This document shows, one piece after another, positions 25,819 through 34,668 of a DNA stretch of 51,833 nucleotides. The translations under genes were made by a program, and so were the position numbers. Location of the stretch: contig CANRQE010000012.1 of the NCBI GenBank assembly GCA_947632705.1, positions 1 to 51,833 of the forward strand. The letters are read 5' to 3'. This DNA comes from an uncultured Coprococcus sp. Its GTDB lineage: Bacteria > Bacillota > Clostridia > Lachnospirales > Lachnospiraceae. Under the pieces are notes generated by a model. The model did not search any database and was not told where the DNA came from. It saw nothing but the letters and a program-made list of their open reading frames with translations. Numbering within the stretch: the first letter of the stretch is position 1; each line of letters starts with the position of its first letter.

Positions 25819-26820
25819 ATGATAAAAAAAGAAGAATTAAAACTGACGCAGGAATGGGACAAAACCTTTCCGAAAAGTGAAAAGGTTAATCATAGTAAGG
25901 TGACGTTTGTAAACCGTTACGGGATTACATTGGCGGCAGATATGTATGTGCCGAAGGAGGCGGGAGATTCGCTTCCGGCCATTGCCGTTTGCGGTCCCTT
26001 TGGTGCAGTCAAGGAGCAGTGTGCCGGACTTTATGCACAGACCATGGCGGAGAAGGGATACCTTACCATTGCATTCGATCCGTCTTTTACGGGTGAAAGC
26101 GGAGGAAATGTCCGGTATATGGCGTCTCCGGACATCAATACCGAGGATTTTATGGCGGCGGTAGACTTTCTGTCACTGAATGATAAAGTCGATCCGGACA
26201 GAATCGGTATTATCGGTATCTGTGGATGGGGCGGCATGGCAGTGAATGCTGCGGCGCTGGACACAAGGATCAAGGCAGCAGTTGCTTCCACCATGTACGA
26301 TATGACCCGTGTCAACGCCAATGGATATTTTGACAGCGAGGACAGCGAGGAAGTCCGCTATCAGAAAAAGGCGGCAATGTGTGCGCAAAGGCTTGCAGAT
26401 TTAAAGGCGGGCGAATATACCCTGGGCGGCGGTGTCGTCGATCCTCTGCCGGAGGATGCTCCATTTTTTGTCAAAGATTATTATGACTACTATAAGACAG
26501 AAAGAGGCTATCATCCACGCTCTCTTAATTCTAACGGCGGTTGGAATGTAATTGGGTGTGAGTCCTTTATGAATCAACCGATTCTGAGATACAGCAGTGA
26601 AATCCGCAGCGCAGTTCTGATTCTGCACGGTGAAAAGGCGCATTCCTGTTATTTCGGCAAAGATGCTTATGCCGCAATGGTAAAGGACAGCAGATATGCG
26701 GACAACAAGGAACTGCTGTTGATTCCTGATGCGGTTCATACGGACTTGTATGACGGCGGCGGCAAGAACGCCATTCCGTTTGATAAACTGGCGGATTTTT
26801 TTGGAAAATATCTGAGATAA
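25819..26820 (+). CDS. Alpha/beta hydrolase (YcjY/dienelactone-hydrolase-like)
   Basis: A 333-residue alpha/beta-hydrolase-fold protein. It shows the strand-3 segment AIAVCGPFG, a dipeptidyl-peptidase-like GYLTIAFDPSFTGESGG, the nucleophile-elbow region GIIGICGWGGMAVNAA and a late VLILHGEKAHSCYF and DAVHTDLYD (Asp-His). At the elbow the usual G-x-S-x-G is replaced by GICGWGG, with Trp where related proteins carry Ser. It may use the adjacent Cys, or not be a classical esterase. GGGTGG precedes the ATG. Divergent LysR control is likely. Confidence 0.85.
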   Translation: MIKKEELKLTQEWDKTFPKSEKVNHSKVTFVNRYGITLAADMYVPKEAGDSLPAIAVCGPFGAVKEQCAGLYAQTMAEKGYLTIAFDPSFTGESGGNVRYMASPDINTEDFMAAVDFLSLNDKVDPDRIGIIGICGWGGMAVNAAALDTRIKAAVASTMYDMTRVNANGYFDSEDSEEVRYQKKAAMCAQRLADLKAGEYTLGGGVVDPLPEDAPFFVKDYYDYYKTERGYHPRSLNSNGGWNVIGCESFMNQPILRYSSEIRSAVLILHGEKAHSCYFGKDAYAAMVKDSRYADNKELLLIPDAVHTDLYDGGGKNAIPFDKLADFFGKYLR

Positions 26821-26985
26821 ACCGTATGAATGCGCTGGACAGAAATGAAAAGCACGACTGGTATTAAAAAATTTCCGGTTGCCAAATTTGTCTGTTCCTT
26901 TTATAATTTTTTCAGATGGAGATTTTTTCCGTCAGATGATTTTTGAGACAGTATCAAGGGTGTGCAAACCACTGAAACTACATAC

Positions 26986-27005
26986 GATGGCGTAAGAATG
27001 CCATC
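26986..27005. repeat. Short inverted repeat before the lipase-like gene
   Basis: GATGGC, eight bases, GCCATC, ending 27 bases upstream of the hydrolase start codon. In the same gap two loose direct copies of a CAGATG...TTTTT pattern occur near 26920-26955. Could be a leader hairpin. Weak evidence. Confidence 0.3.
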
Positions 27006-27032
27006 TGACAGTCAAAGAAGGAGTGTAGTTCT

Positions 27033-28058
27033 ATGAATCAGACAATCAAAGTAAAAAGAAAAGAAACCGGAATCTTATCTTCCAATGGAAAAAATAAGCT
27101 GCATGTTGTTGTATGGGAACCTCAATGTGAGATTAAAGCCGTTCTGCAGATTTCACATGGCATGATCGAGTTGATCGATCGCTATGACAAATTTGCCAGA
27201 TATCTTGCATCATATGGAATTGTCGTTGCCGGCAATGACCATCTGGGGCATGGAAAGACTGCTCAAAATGCAGAGGAGCTTGGATATATGAATGCATATG
27301 ACGGAAGCAGCGCCATTGTCAGTGATCTGCACAGAGTAACGGTATGCCTGAAAAAGGCTTATCCGGATGTACCTTTTTTCCTGTTAGGACACAGTATGGG
27401 TTCCTTTCTGGCAAGAAGATATCTTTCGGAGTATGGGTTTGATAGGAAGAGACCGTCTGCGTTCACGCCGAACGCCAGCATTGACGGTTTTATCTGCATG
27501 GGAACCGGAAGCCAGCCGGATTTTGTGCTTCTGATAGCCAGACTAGTTACATGGATAGAAAAAGAAATCAAAGGAGAAAGATACAGGAGCAGGCTGCTGA
27601 CATTTCTTGCATTTTCCGGTTATAATCTTGGTATTCCTCCGTTTATCATTCAAAATGGCGTAAAAAGATATCGTACCACAAAGGACTGGATTTCCCGGGA
27701 TACCAGACAGGTAGATGCCTATCTTGCAAATCCTTACTGCCAGTTTATATTTACCGTTAAGGGATTTGAAACACTGTTTAATACAATCCGCTTTATCCAG
27801 AAGGAGGAAAACCTTGACCGCATTCCAAAGGAACTGCCGGTGTTGTTTACTTCCGGAGAAAAGGACCCGGTTGGACATTATGGGAAGGATGTCAGAAAAC
27901 TGTATGAGTTATACAGAAAAAGAATCAGCGCAGATGTATCCTGTTATCTGTATGAGGGCGCCAGACATGAGGTTTTAAATGAGCTGGAATACGAAAGGAC
28001 ATTTGCAGATATCAGGGATTGGCTGCTTGCGCATATCACGGAGTTAAAACAGGTATAA
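27033..28058 (+). CDS. Alpha/beta hydrolase (monoacylglycerol lipase / lysophospholipase family)
   Basis: A 341-residue serine hydrolase with the Hydrolase_4 pattern: QISHGMIELIDRYDKFARYL near residue 40, the strand following NDHLGHGKT, the nucleophile elbow LLGHSMGSF, an Asp in LFTSGEKDPVG and the His in YEGARHEVLNE. Likely acts on lysophospholipids or monoacylglycerols in the cytoplasm (no signal peptide). AAGGAG precedes the ATG. It stands alone, with a strong 15-bp hairpin after it. Confidence 0.9.
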   Translation: MNQTIKVKRKETGILSSNGKNKLHVVVWEPQCEIKAVLQISHGMIELIDRYDKFARYLASYGIVVAGNDHLGHGKTAQNAEELGYMNAYDGSSAIVSDLHRVTVCLKKAYPDVPFFLLGHSMGSFLARRYLSEYGFDRKRPSAFTPNASIDGFICMGTGSQPDFVLLIARLVTWIEKEIKGERYRSRLLTFLAFSGYNLGIPPFIIQNGVKRYRTTKDWISRDTRQVDAYLANPYCQFIFTVKGFETLFNTIRFIQKEENLDRIPKELPVLFTSGEKDPVGHYGKDVRKLYELYRKRISADVSCYLYEGARHEVLNELEYERTFADIRDWLLAHITELKQV

Positions 28059-28099
28059 ATGAAAATAGCTATAGATTTGAAAATAAGAATCGGATATAG

Positions 28100-28134
28100 A
28101 ATACGGGACTGCCGCAAGCCGGCAGTCCCGTATT
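28100..28134. terminator. 15-bp perfect hairpin between convergent genes
   Basis: AATACGGGACTGCCG pairs fully with CGGCAGTCCCGTATT around a five-base loop. It lies between the 3' ends of the lipase-like gene and the diguanylate cyclase. No U-run follows on either strand, so it may act as a bidirectional stop or 3' protector rather than a textbook terminator. Confidence 0.6.
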
Positions 28135-28139
28135 GGACT

Positions 28140-29912
28140 TTATAAGATAACGACTTTATTTTTGCCTGTTTTCTTAGCCTGATATAGGGCTGTATCTACT
28201 CTTGTACAGAGCGTATCTAATGTATCATCCTTCTTTGCTTTCGTTACGCCAAGGCTGATGGTCTGCGTCCGGGCAATCGGGAATGAGGTGTTTGCAAAAC
28301 ACTGGCGGGTCAGCTCTGCAACCAGGGATGCGGCTGAGATATCTGTATCCGGAAGAACCAGCATGAATTCTTCACCGCCCCACCTTCCTGCAGCATATTT
28401 TGTAGATTTGCGCATAATCTCATTGTGCAGAATTTCTGCCAGTGAAATGATGACCGTATCACCCTCCTGGTGGCCGAAATTATCATTTACCTGTTTAAAA
28501 TTATCGATATCCAGCATGACAAGAGAAAAATTGCGTTCACCTGAACCGTCTAACAGCTCCGCAATCCGTCTTTGGGTTTCCGTACGGTTGAACAATCCGG
28601 TCATGCCGTCGGTAATGGCAGCCTCCTTCAGATTTTTATTTGCAATTTCCAAATTGTTGTTCGCCTGTTCCAATTCCAGGGAAGTCGCGCTGATAAACAT
28701 CGCGAGACGGGAAACAAGCGGAATCCTGGACGAATGCTCCTTACTTTTCAAAGGTGCAGGGGCTGCAGCGGATTTTTTAGGACCCTCCCGCATGGCAGCA
28801 ACGACCAGAGTGACGTTATGCTGATTCAAATAATTGTTGGTCCGTATGAATTCCCCATGAGAAAAGAAGCCGACAGAAGAGGCGATATCTTTGAATGGTT
28901 CCAGTTCATAGGCCGGTTCACTCGTATTCCAGAATGTACGCCTTGCAGCACAGGAAAAGATGTGCAGCAGATCCGGACAAAAGCTGCGGATATTCTTACT
29001 GTCTTCTGCAATGATTTCTAGAATGGTTCTGGGATCACCATAGGATAGGCTGACAGTCGAACCAACGTCTATATCTGAGGACATGACGATAGAACCGTCA
29101 GCATTGCTGGCCACCGGTACACGGACGATATTTGTACCGTTATGCTCATAGAACAATGGGAACTCCAGAGTATTGTAAAAAAAGTTTTCGTCGTTATTAA
29201 TATGCAGATATTTGTAATAAACATCATAGGCAGGAATACCGTTCAGCTCCTGAAGAATGGAACCGTCAGATTTTGTAACGGTAAATTTTCTTCCGAGCGG
29301 TTTCCATCCGCTGACTCTGATGGAGTCCACATGGAAATCCTTACCGCCGTAAAAGACAATCACGATGGAGCTTTCCGAGAAACCTCCGTCTTTTGAAAAT
29401 ACGCAGGAAGCGTCGCTGGTAATATCATCACTGCAGGCTACGCCGCCAAACATCTGTATATCGGGACGTATGCGGTCCAGACCTTCACAGAATCTGGTAT
29501 AGGAGCTTTCCGGTATGGTAAAATACATTTCGATTGCCCTGAGCCAGGGACTGTTTTCGGCCTCTTTTGTAATTGCTTCCGTAATCCATTCCACCGGTTT
29601 GCTGTGGAGATCATATTGAAAAATTTTGAATTGTGATGATTCGTATTCAAAAATGGTAGCAGTGACTATGATTTCTCCGGAAAGCTGACAGTTGATCAGG
29701 TTGCCGCTGGTAGAGCATCCGAAGTACGGAGCCTCCGGGAAAATCTGCTCAATCATCTGGCATAGTCTGTTTATGACAGCTTCTTCCAATATTTCGGAAA
29801 ATATCTGGAACATCAGATTGGATGCTCCGGCAGTATTACATTTCTGCTTCAGATCCTCAAGCTCTTTGATAAAATCTGCTTCGTTTTGATAGATAATCTC
29901 ATATTGTTTCAT
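28140..29912 (-). CDS. FIST-domain diguanylate cyclase (GGDEF)
   Basis: A 590-residue soluble protein. Residues from about 20 to 385 form FIST N and C sensor domains (LMFQIFSEILEEAV, FGCSTSGNLI, FGGVACSDDI, LLHIFSCAARRTFW). A short coiled coil follows (about 405-435), then a GGDEF domain with DGMTGLFNR, LDIDNFKQVND and the active-site GGEEF at 512-516. It should make cyclic di-GMP. The RxxD inhibition site expected just upstream of GGEEF is absent (KYAAGRW there). No membrane segment. FIST domains are thought to bind small ligands such as amino acids. GGGGG precedes the ATG. Upstream, 29913-30178 has no gene. Confidence 0.92.
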   Translation of the reverse strand: MKQYEIIYQNEADFIKELEDLKQKCNTAGASNLMFQIFSEILEEAVINRLCQMIEQIFPEAPYFGCSTSGNLINCQLSGEIIVTATIFEYESSQFKIFQYDLHSKPVEWITEAITKEAENSPWLRAIEMYFTIPESSYTRFCEGLDRIRPDIQMFGGVACSDDITSDASCVFSKDGGFSESSIVIVFYGGKDFHVDSIRVSGWKPLGRKFTVTKSDGSILQELNGIPAYDVYYKYLHINNDENFFYNTLEFPLFYEHNGTNIVRVPVASNADGSIVMSSDIDVGSTVSLSYGDPRTILEIIAEDSKNIRSFCPDLLHIFSCAARRTFWNTSEPAYELEPFKDIASSVGFFSHGEFIRTNNYLNQHNVTLVVAAMREGPKKSAAAPAPLKSKEHSSRIPLVSRLAMFISATSLELEQANNNLEIANKNLKEAAITDGMTGLFNRTETQRRIAELLDGSGERNFSLVMLDIDNFKQVNDNFGHQEGDTVIISLAEILHNEIMRKSTKYAAGRWGGEEFMLVLPDTDISAASLVAELTRQCFANTSFPIARTQTISLGVTKAKKDDTLDTLCTRVDTALYQAKKTGKNKVVIL

Positions 29913-30130
29913 CCGTAGCCCCCTTTAAAAGAAATATAGCAGGTTCTTATCCTGAAAAAGTGCATTCTGATCATGTGTAACCCCGTCTGTCCTGTTGAAC
30001 CCTTTTTTCTGTTTAAGAACATCTCAAATATTACCGGGCATTGATATGCCGTTCGTATTTTTTGTTAAGTACCTATTATGATAACATGAATCCCGCAAAA
30101 ATACAATGAGAAAACACCATTACGCATTAC

Positions 30131-30158
30131 AAAAAAGAGGCGGATTCTTGTCCGCCTC
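30131..30158 (-). terminator. Intrinsic terminator of the GntR-ABC operon
   Basis: On the minus strand GAGGCGGA and TCCGCCTC form an 8-bp stem followed by TTTTTT. It lies 20 bases past the permease stop. Confidence 0.88.
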
Positions 30159-30178
30159 CCGTGTTGTATGAAGTGCCC

Positions 30179-30946
30179 TTACAGGCTGATTTTTTTATTC
30201 AGAAGGTAACCGCTTCCCAAAAAGCTGATTACAGTACAGATGAAATAGAAGATTGTCTGTGGAAGGGCGTTGATCAAAAGCTTTGAAAATGTATCAATTT
30301 CGTTGAATTTGTAAATGGCCGGCAGAGCATCGCCGATCTTTGTGATGATTACAATCAGTGCAATAAACAGTATAAAACTGATGAACCCCTTCAGCCTGTT
30401 ATTCTGCAGAACGGTCGAACAGAGTGAAACGGCCAGGTATGCTACGGTAATCATTGTGTAGAAACCAACCAGAAGGATCAGGATATAGGACAGAATATTA
30501 AACAGCAGAGAAGTAAACGGAATGTTTATAGAAGCAAATACCGCTTTAATCAGTTCTATGAGACTTTCCAGTCCGTATGCGTCTGCCGCTATGGAATAGT
30601 CGATCACAGCCAGTCCGCCGATGATAATAACCAGGATGATACCGGTAATAAGGGTGGTAATCAGCTTTGCCCCAATGATGGCATAGGTGGAGATTGGAGC
30701 CATAAATACCAGATAGCCGGATTTATTTTTCAGGTCTGCGCTGTAGGAGATAATACCATATAGCAGAACAAAGATAAAACCGCAGGATGCAGCCAGCATG
30801 AGCAGAGATGCGGCAATGACGGAATGATTCTCGTTATTCATCAGTGTTGCCACGGTGAAATAAACCTGCAGCAGTCCGAATATAAAAAATACAACCAATA
30901 AAGGAAATAAATTTTTTCTGTACTCATATTTTATCATTTTTAACAT
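30179..30946 (-). CDS. ABC-2 type transporter permease
   Basis: A 255-residue membrane protein with six hydrophobic segments (about 14-36, 46-68, 90-112, 145-170, 185-205, 225-250), the ABC-2 pattern. It partners the ATPase encoded 17 bases upstream. YtrA-type operons of this form respond to cell-wall antibiotics in Bacillus, but the substrate here is unknown. Confidence 0.85.
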   Translation of the reverse strand: MLKMIKYEYRKNLFPLLVVFFIFGLLQVYFTVATLMNNENHSVIAASLLMLAASCGFIFVLLYGIISYSADLKNKSGYLVFMAPISTYAIIGAKLITTLITGIILVIIIGGLAVIDYSIAADAYGLESLIELIKAVFASINIPFTSLLFNILSYILILLVGFYTMITVAYLAVSLCSTVLQNNRLKGFISFILFIALIVIITKIGDALPAIYKFNEIDTFSKLLINALPQTIFYFICTVISFLGSGYLLNKKISL

Positions 30947-30963
30947 TTCAGTTTTCCTCCTAA

Positions 30964-31650
30964 CTATGCATAAATTTCTTTATACAGCTCAACAATGGAT
31001 TTTCCATATTGCTGTCTTAATGCTTCAGCTTCTCCGGTAAGGACGCAGGATCCGGACTTAATAAAGATTGCATTGTCTACAATTTTCTCCAGCTCATCCA
31101 CCAGATGACTGGATATGATTACGATGGTATCGTCGGAGATATGCTGGATAATCGTGTTGATAATCTTATCCCGTGCAATAATATCAATACCATTTAAAGG
31201 CTCATCCAGCATAACGACTTTGCTGTTTCTGGACAGCGTGATTGCAATTTTCATTTTTGCCATCATACCGGAAGACATTTCTTTGATTTTTTGTTCAGGA
31301 TTCAGATCCATCTCGGCCAGCAGGTTCAGGTAAGTTTTGAAATTGAAATCATCAAAAAAGTCCGCATAGTAATTACCGGCCTGCATACAGTTCATGTATC
31401 CGAAGAAATAAGCCTCAGTAGGCATATAGGCAATCCGGGCTTTCGTTTTGTAAGTAAGGGGTTCCCCGTCCAGCGTGATGCTTCCCTTGCTTGGCTTTGC
31501 CAGCCCGGAAATCATTTTCATAAGAGTGGATTTGCCGCTTCCGTTCGGCCCTAAGAGGGCGTAGATTCTGCCGCTTTCCATTTCCAGATTCAGATTCGAT
31601 ATAGCAGTTACGGTCATATATCTTTTTTCCAGATTTTCACATTTTAACAT
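30964..31650 (-). CDS. ABC transporter ATP-binding protein (YtrB-like)
   Basis: A 228-residue ATPase with Walker A GPNGSGKST, the signature EMSSGMMAKM (MSSGM instead of LSGGQ, usual in this subfamily), Walker B VVMLDEPLNG and the switch histidine in ISSHLVDE. Its ATG shares a base with the stop of the GntR regulator gene, so expression is coupled. Confidence 0.93.
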   Translation of the reverse strand: MLKCENLEKRYMTVTAISNLNLEMESGRIYALLGPNGSGKSTLMKMISGLAKPSKGSITLDGEPLTYKTKARIAYMPTEAYFFGYMNCMQAGNYYADFFDDFNFKTYLNLLAEMDLNPEQKIKEMSSGMMAKMKIAITLSRNSKVVMLDEPLNGIDIIARDKIINTIIQHISDDTIVIISSHLVDELEKIVDNAIFIKSGSCVLTGEAEALRQQYGKSIVELYKEIYA

Positions 31651-32027
31651 TATTGATTATCCTCCCTTGTTTTATTGGAATCATATTGTTTGAGTAATTC
31701 AATCATATCCTTCGTACCATATCCAAGCGCAGTCATCTGTTCCAGAAAGTAGGACAGTACCTCTGTTGTCAGCTCCTCCCGGATTTTTTGGATGACAGCC
31801 GGATCTTCCGTTACAAAAGTTCCGATGCCGCGTCTGGTGAAGGAAAGTCCCATATATTCCATTTCGTTATAGACTCTTGCCGCCGTATTCGGATTAATCT
31901 GATATTCGACAGCCAGCTCTCTGGAAGATGGCAGCTTTGCTCCAAGAGATAGTTCGCCGGACAGAATCCGTCGTTTGATATCCTGGATTACCTGAAAATA
32001 TATGGGAATATTGGATTTAAATTCCAT
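31650..32027 (-). CDS. GntR-family regulator (YtrA subfamily)
   Basis: A 125-residue repressor with a GntR winged helix at 1-75 (IYFQVIQDIKRRILSGEL, KLPSSRELAVEYQINPNTAARVYNEME, RRGIGTFV) and a short helical tail, as in YtrA, without an effector domain. First gene of the operon, with a consensus promoter and a dyad operator upstream, so it very likely represses its own operon. Confidence 0.93.
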   Translation of the reverse strand: MEFKSNIPIYFQVIQDIKRRILSGELSLGAKLPSSRELAVEYQINPNTAARVYNEMEYMGLSFTRRGIGTFVTEDPAVIQKIREELTTEVLSYFLEQMTALGYGTKDMIELLKQYDSNKTREDNQ

Positions 32028-32064
32028 AATATTCCTCCTTTTTCTGAAATTGTGTGTGAATTAC

Positions 32065-32105
32065 TGTACTAGACAAATAGTACACTAGTAAAATAGATAT
32101 GTCAA
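32065..32105 (-). promoter_or_regulatory. Promoter with overlapping operator for the GntR-ABC operon
   Basis: Minus-strand TTGACA (32100-32105), 17 bases, TACTAT (32077-32082). The perfect dyad TGTACTA-GACAAA-TAGTACA (32065-32084, plus-strand reading) covers the -10. This is classic geometry for autorepression by the GntR protein. Confidence 0.75.
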
Positions 32106-32309
32106 GAGAAAATTTAAAAAAATTTAAAATGACAGACTGACGTTCCCTAAAAGCTGTTTTTGGGAAAACAGAGGACAGAAATATTTACAGGTGGAAATCC
32201 TTAAAGTTAGATGATATACTTATAGGTAACAGATAGGATACTCTGGTATGCAGGCGGGCTGCCGCCGGCAGTTTGACAGACTGCTCTATCAAGAATGGAG
32301 TTGACAGCT

Positions 32310-32696
32310 ATGAGCGAGAAGAGGAATACAAGGCAGAAACAGATTATCTTTCAGGTGCTCAGGGAACAGAAAAATCATCCGACTGTTGCGGAGCTGTTTG
32401 AGGAATTAAAAAGCAGAGGGTATGAGATTGGAAAATCCACGGTATACAGAGTCTTGTCCGATGCTGTGGAGGAAGGATTGATTGGCAGTGTTTTTACGGA
32501 TGACAGACAGGAACACTTCGATGGAACCTTAGAAAGGCACTACCATATCATCTGCAGGAACTGCGGGCGTATCTTTGACAGCCATATGACCTATGACCCT
32601 GCTTTTACGGAGCTTGGAAAACAGGCGGATTCCGGCTTTCAGATTCTTGAACATAGTCTGGAATTTTACGGTATCTGTCCGGAATGCAGACAATAA
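32310..32696 (+). CDS. PerR-like Fur-family regulator
   Basis: A 128-residue metal-dependent repressor. The residues that PerR uses for its regulatory metal are present: H23 (in NHPT), D71 (in EHFD), H77 and H79 (in HYH) and D90 (in IFD). The structural zinc site has two CxxC pairs, C82/C85 and C123/C126. This favours peroxide sensing (PerR) over iron sensing (Fur). ATG 32310 is preferred, with GGAG nine bases upstream; ATG 32295 has none. Possible targets here include ahpC and dfx, but I saw no PerR box. Confidence 0.88.
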   Translation: MSEKRNTRQKQIIFQVLREQKNHPTVAELFEELKSRGYEIGKSTVYRVLSDAVEEGLIGSVFTDDRQEHFDGTLERHYHIICRNCGRIFDSHMTYDPAFTELGKQADSGFQILEHSLEFYGICPECRQ

Positions 32697-32699
32697 AAA

Positions 32700-32756
32700 C
32701 AAAAGCCGTAAACAGGAGACTTCGTAAGGATGTCTCCTGTTTGCGGCTTTTGTCTT
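32700..32756. terminator. Strong bidirectional terminator
   Basis: CAAAAGCCG-TAAACAGGAGAC and GTCTCCTGTTTG-CGGCTTTTG form a long two-part stem with A/T-rich ends. It lies between the convergent perR-like and asparaginase genes and serves both. Confidence 0.88.
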
Positions 32757-32762
32757 TTACGT

Positions 32763-34055
32763 TTAATTTTCATCCATATCAAGCGAATCTTCCAGCGCTT
32801 CGCTGCTTTCTGTAATCGTAGAAATGATTTTTGCGGATTTTACCGGACGGGCAGGCTCTGTCATAGGATTTCTGATATATGTGTCACTGTCTTCTGATTT
32901 TGGAAGTACCACGTTCTTACCAAGAATGGAGTTGCGGTTGCGGTATGCTTTTTGTTCGGCGAGTGCCTCCGGATCTTCCTCCTCTTCATTCTCTTCATCA
33001 TTCGTGATGCCATACAGGTCATCAAAATAGGAGGCGTCGATATTCAGATCAAAATCTGCATCTGCGTGGCCAACCTCGTCCAGGCAGTCATTATACAGGG
33101 TTGTCTTATAGCACTTTTTGAGCTGCGCGATCAGTTCGGTATCCTCATATTTGAGCTGTTCCAGGATTCTTGCAATGATAATGCCCTGGAATTCATCGCT
33201 CCATCCATCCTCCAGTTTGATAACGATACCAAGCTTTCTGCTGCGGACAGACATACAGATCACTCCGCGGGAACCATCCTTCATCAGTAAATCAGGATTC
33301 TTGTTGATATAGTAGGACGGAGTATAATAATCATTGATTTTTTCAGGATGTTTGTTAATACATTCAAAGTCATAGGAGATGATATCTGCAACATCCTCCG
33401 GCAGGTTGAACGGATCAGCCAGCTTCGCATATGCCAGCGCAATATTACGCATAGGCAGGGCAAAGACAGGAACCCCGCATCCGTCAATTCCTGTTGCAAT
33501 CTTATAGGTAGGAGTCTGGCTTAACATGGATAGAAAGGAGATAATCTGTTTTTGTACCGGGGAATCCGGATCCTGATATCCTTTGACATTGCCGGTCAGC
33601 TCTCTTTGCAGGAGCATCAGGCTCAGGTGCTTGCCGGAACAGCAGTGCTGCAGCTTGCTTTTGCCCGGAACCGGATTCAGCTTAGAACCCATGGCAAGCT
33701 TGTCTGAAATCGAAGCCGCAGAAGTGGAGCCGCAGGGATTCATAATCATATCTTCCGGATTTAAACCGGTTTTTTCTACAATGTCGTTCAGAACAAAAAG
33801 ATGGTGGTTGCTGCCCCAGTGAGAGGAGTTGAAAATAGCAACTTCTTCACTGTTTAACTGAAATTTTTCATGCAGACCTGCAAGCAGGGTAGGCAGTACC
33901 TGTATCGGCTTACTGGCAGAACGCATGTACGTCTGCTTTTCAATATCTCCGGTATAGGCAATGGTTTCTCCCGTAGATGCCACAATGGCAACGGAACCGT
34001 AGTGAACATTTTCCACAACATCTCCGCGGTATTCTTTTACTAATATTTTTGACAT
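32763..34055 (-). CDS. L-asparaginase II-type protein (PF06089) with acidic C-terminal extension
   Basis: A 430-residue protein whose first roughly 330 residues match the Rhizobium-type asparaginase family: VEN-VHYGSVAIV, TYMRSASKPIQVLP, NSSHWGSNHH, MNPCGSTSA, HCCSGKHL and TGIDGCGVPVF. These contain the conserved Ser, Lys and Cys residues of the family. The remaining tail is acidic and likely disordered, with an EENEEEEDPE cluster and an ending rich in Glu, Asp and Ser; this is longer than I expect for the family. ATG 34055 follows GGAGGA by nine bases. No signal peptide, so cytoplasmic asparagine use is likely. Confidence 0.82.
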   Translation of the reverse strand: MSKILVKEYRGDVVENVHYGSVAIVASTGETIAYTGDIEKQTYMRSASKPIQVLPTLLAGLHEKFQLNSEEVAIFNSSHWGSNHHLFVLNDIVEKTGLNPEDMIMNPCGSTSAASISDKLAMGSKLNPVPGKSKLQHCCSGKHLSLMLLQRELTGNVKGYQDPDSPVQKQIISFLSMLSQTPTYKIATGIDGCGVPVFALPMRNIALAYAKLADPFNLPEDVADIISYDFECINKHPEKINDYYTPSYYINKNPDLLMKDGSRGVICMSVRSRKLGIVIKLEDGWSDEFQGIIIARILEQLKYEDTELIAQLKKCYKTTLYNDCLDEVGHADADFDLNIDASYFDDLYGITNDEENEEEEDPEALAEQKAYRNRNSILGKNVVLPKSEDSDTYIRNPMTEPARPVKSAKIISTITESSEALEDSLDMDEN

Positions 34056-34145
34056 AACCCTCACTCCTCCAATTAAAACCTGTCTTGATTATACATTTGT
34101 TAATCGGGAATTTCAATCGGTTAGAGACGAAAGTTCAGGAAAAGG

Positions 34146-34445
34146 TTATTGTTTGTTCCGGATATTGTCAAAATAGAATAACAGTCTGTGAATAATGTTC
34201 AGTTCTTCTGCGGAGAGCAGGGAAACATCAATCAGCTTGCGGTCATCCTGTCCCATAATATAATCTGTGGTTACATGGAAAAAGGATGCAAGCTCCATGA
34301 TCTTTTCAGTAGACGGAATGGAGATGCCCATTTCCCATGCATTGACACTGGAACGTGTGACAAACATGGCTCTTGCCAGATCAGACTGGGAGATATTCCT
34401 GTTTTGACGTAATTCTTTGATTCTATCGGCTGTCTTGATGATCAT
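34146..34445 (-). CDS. XRE-family helix-turn-helix protein
   Basis: A 99-residue DNA-binding protein with a Cro/CI-type HTH at about 7-62 (IKELRQNRNISQSDLARAM, VTRSSVNAWEMG, ISIPSTEKIMELASFF, TTDYIMG) and a helical C-terminus that may dimerise. AAGGAGGT precedes the ATG by eight bases. Its targets are unknown; it is divergent from glgC across 282 bases and is on the same strand as the asparaginase, 90 bases upstream of it. Confidence 0.9.
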   Translation of the reverse strand: MIIKTADRIKELRQNRNISQSDLARAMFVTRSSVNAWEMGISIPSTEKIMELASFFHVTTDYIMGQDDRKLIDVSLLSAEELNIIHRLLFYFDNIRNKQ

Positions 34446-34668
34446 GATTATAAACCTCCTTCTGTAAGTATATAAGTAAACAAATAGCCTATAATTATCA
34501 TGAATGACTATTAAAAATTGACATTGAAAAAGATATATCCGGATAAAAAAGTATGGTAATTTTATTGGCTTTGTTTTATAAATGTTATAAAAAGATATTG
34601 ATTTTTCGTAATAATGATTAAAAAAGTTGTAAATTTTTTATTTATTTTGTGAATTTGCATAAAAAACT

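Noticed and set aside
29913..30130. c-di-GMP riboswitch before the diguanylate cyclase
   Set aside because: The leader lacks the conserved GEMM-type core elements as far as can be judged by eye.
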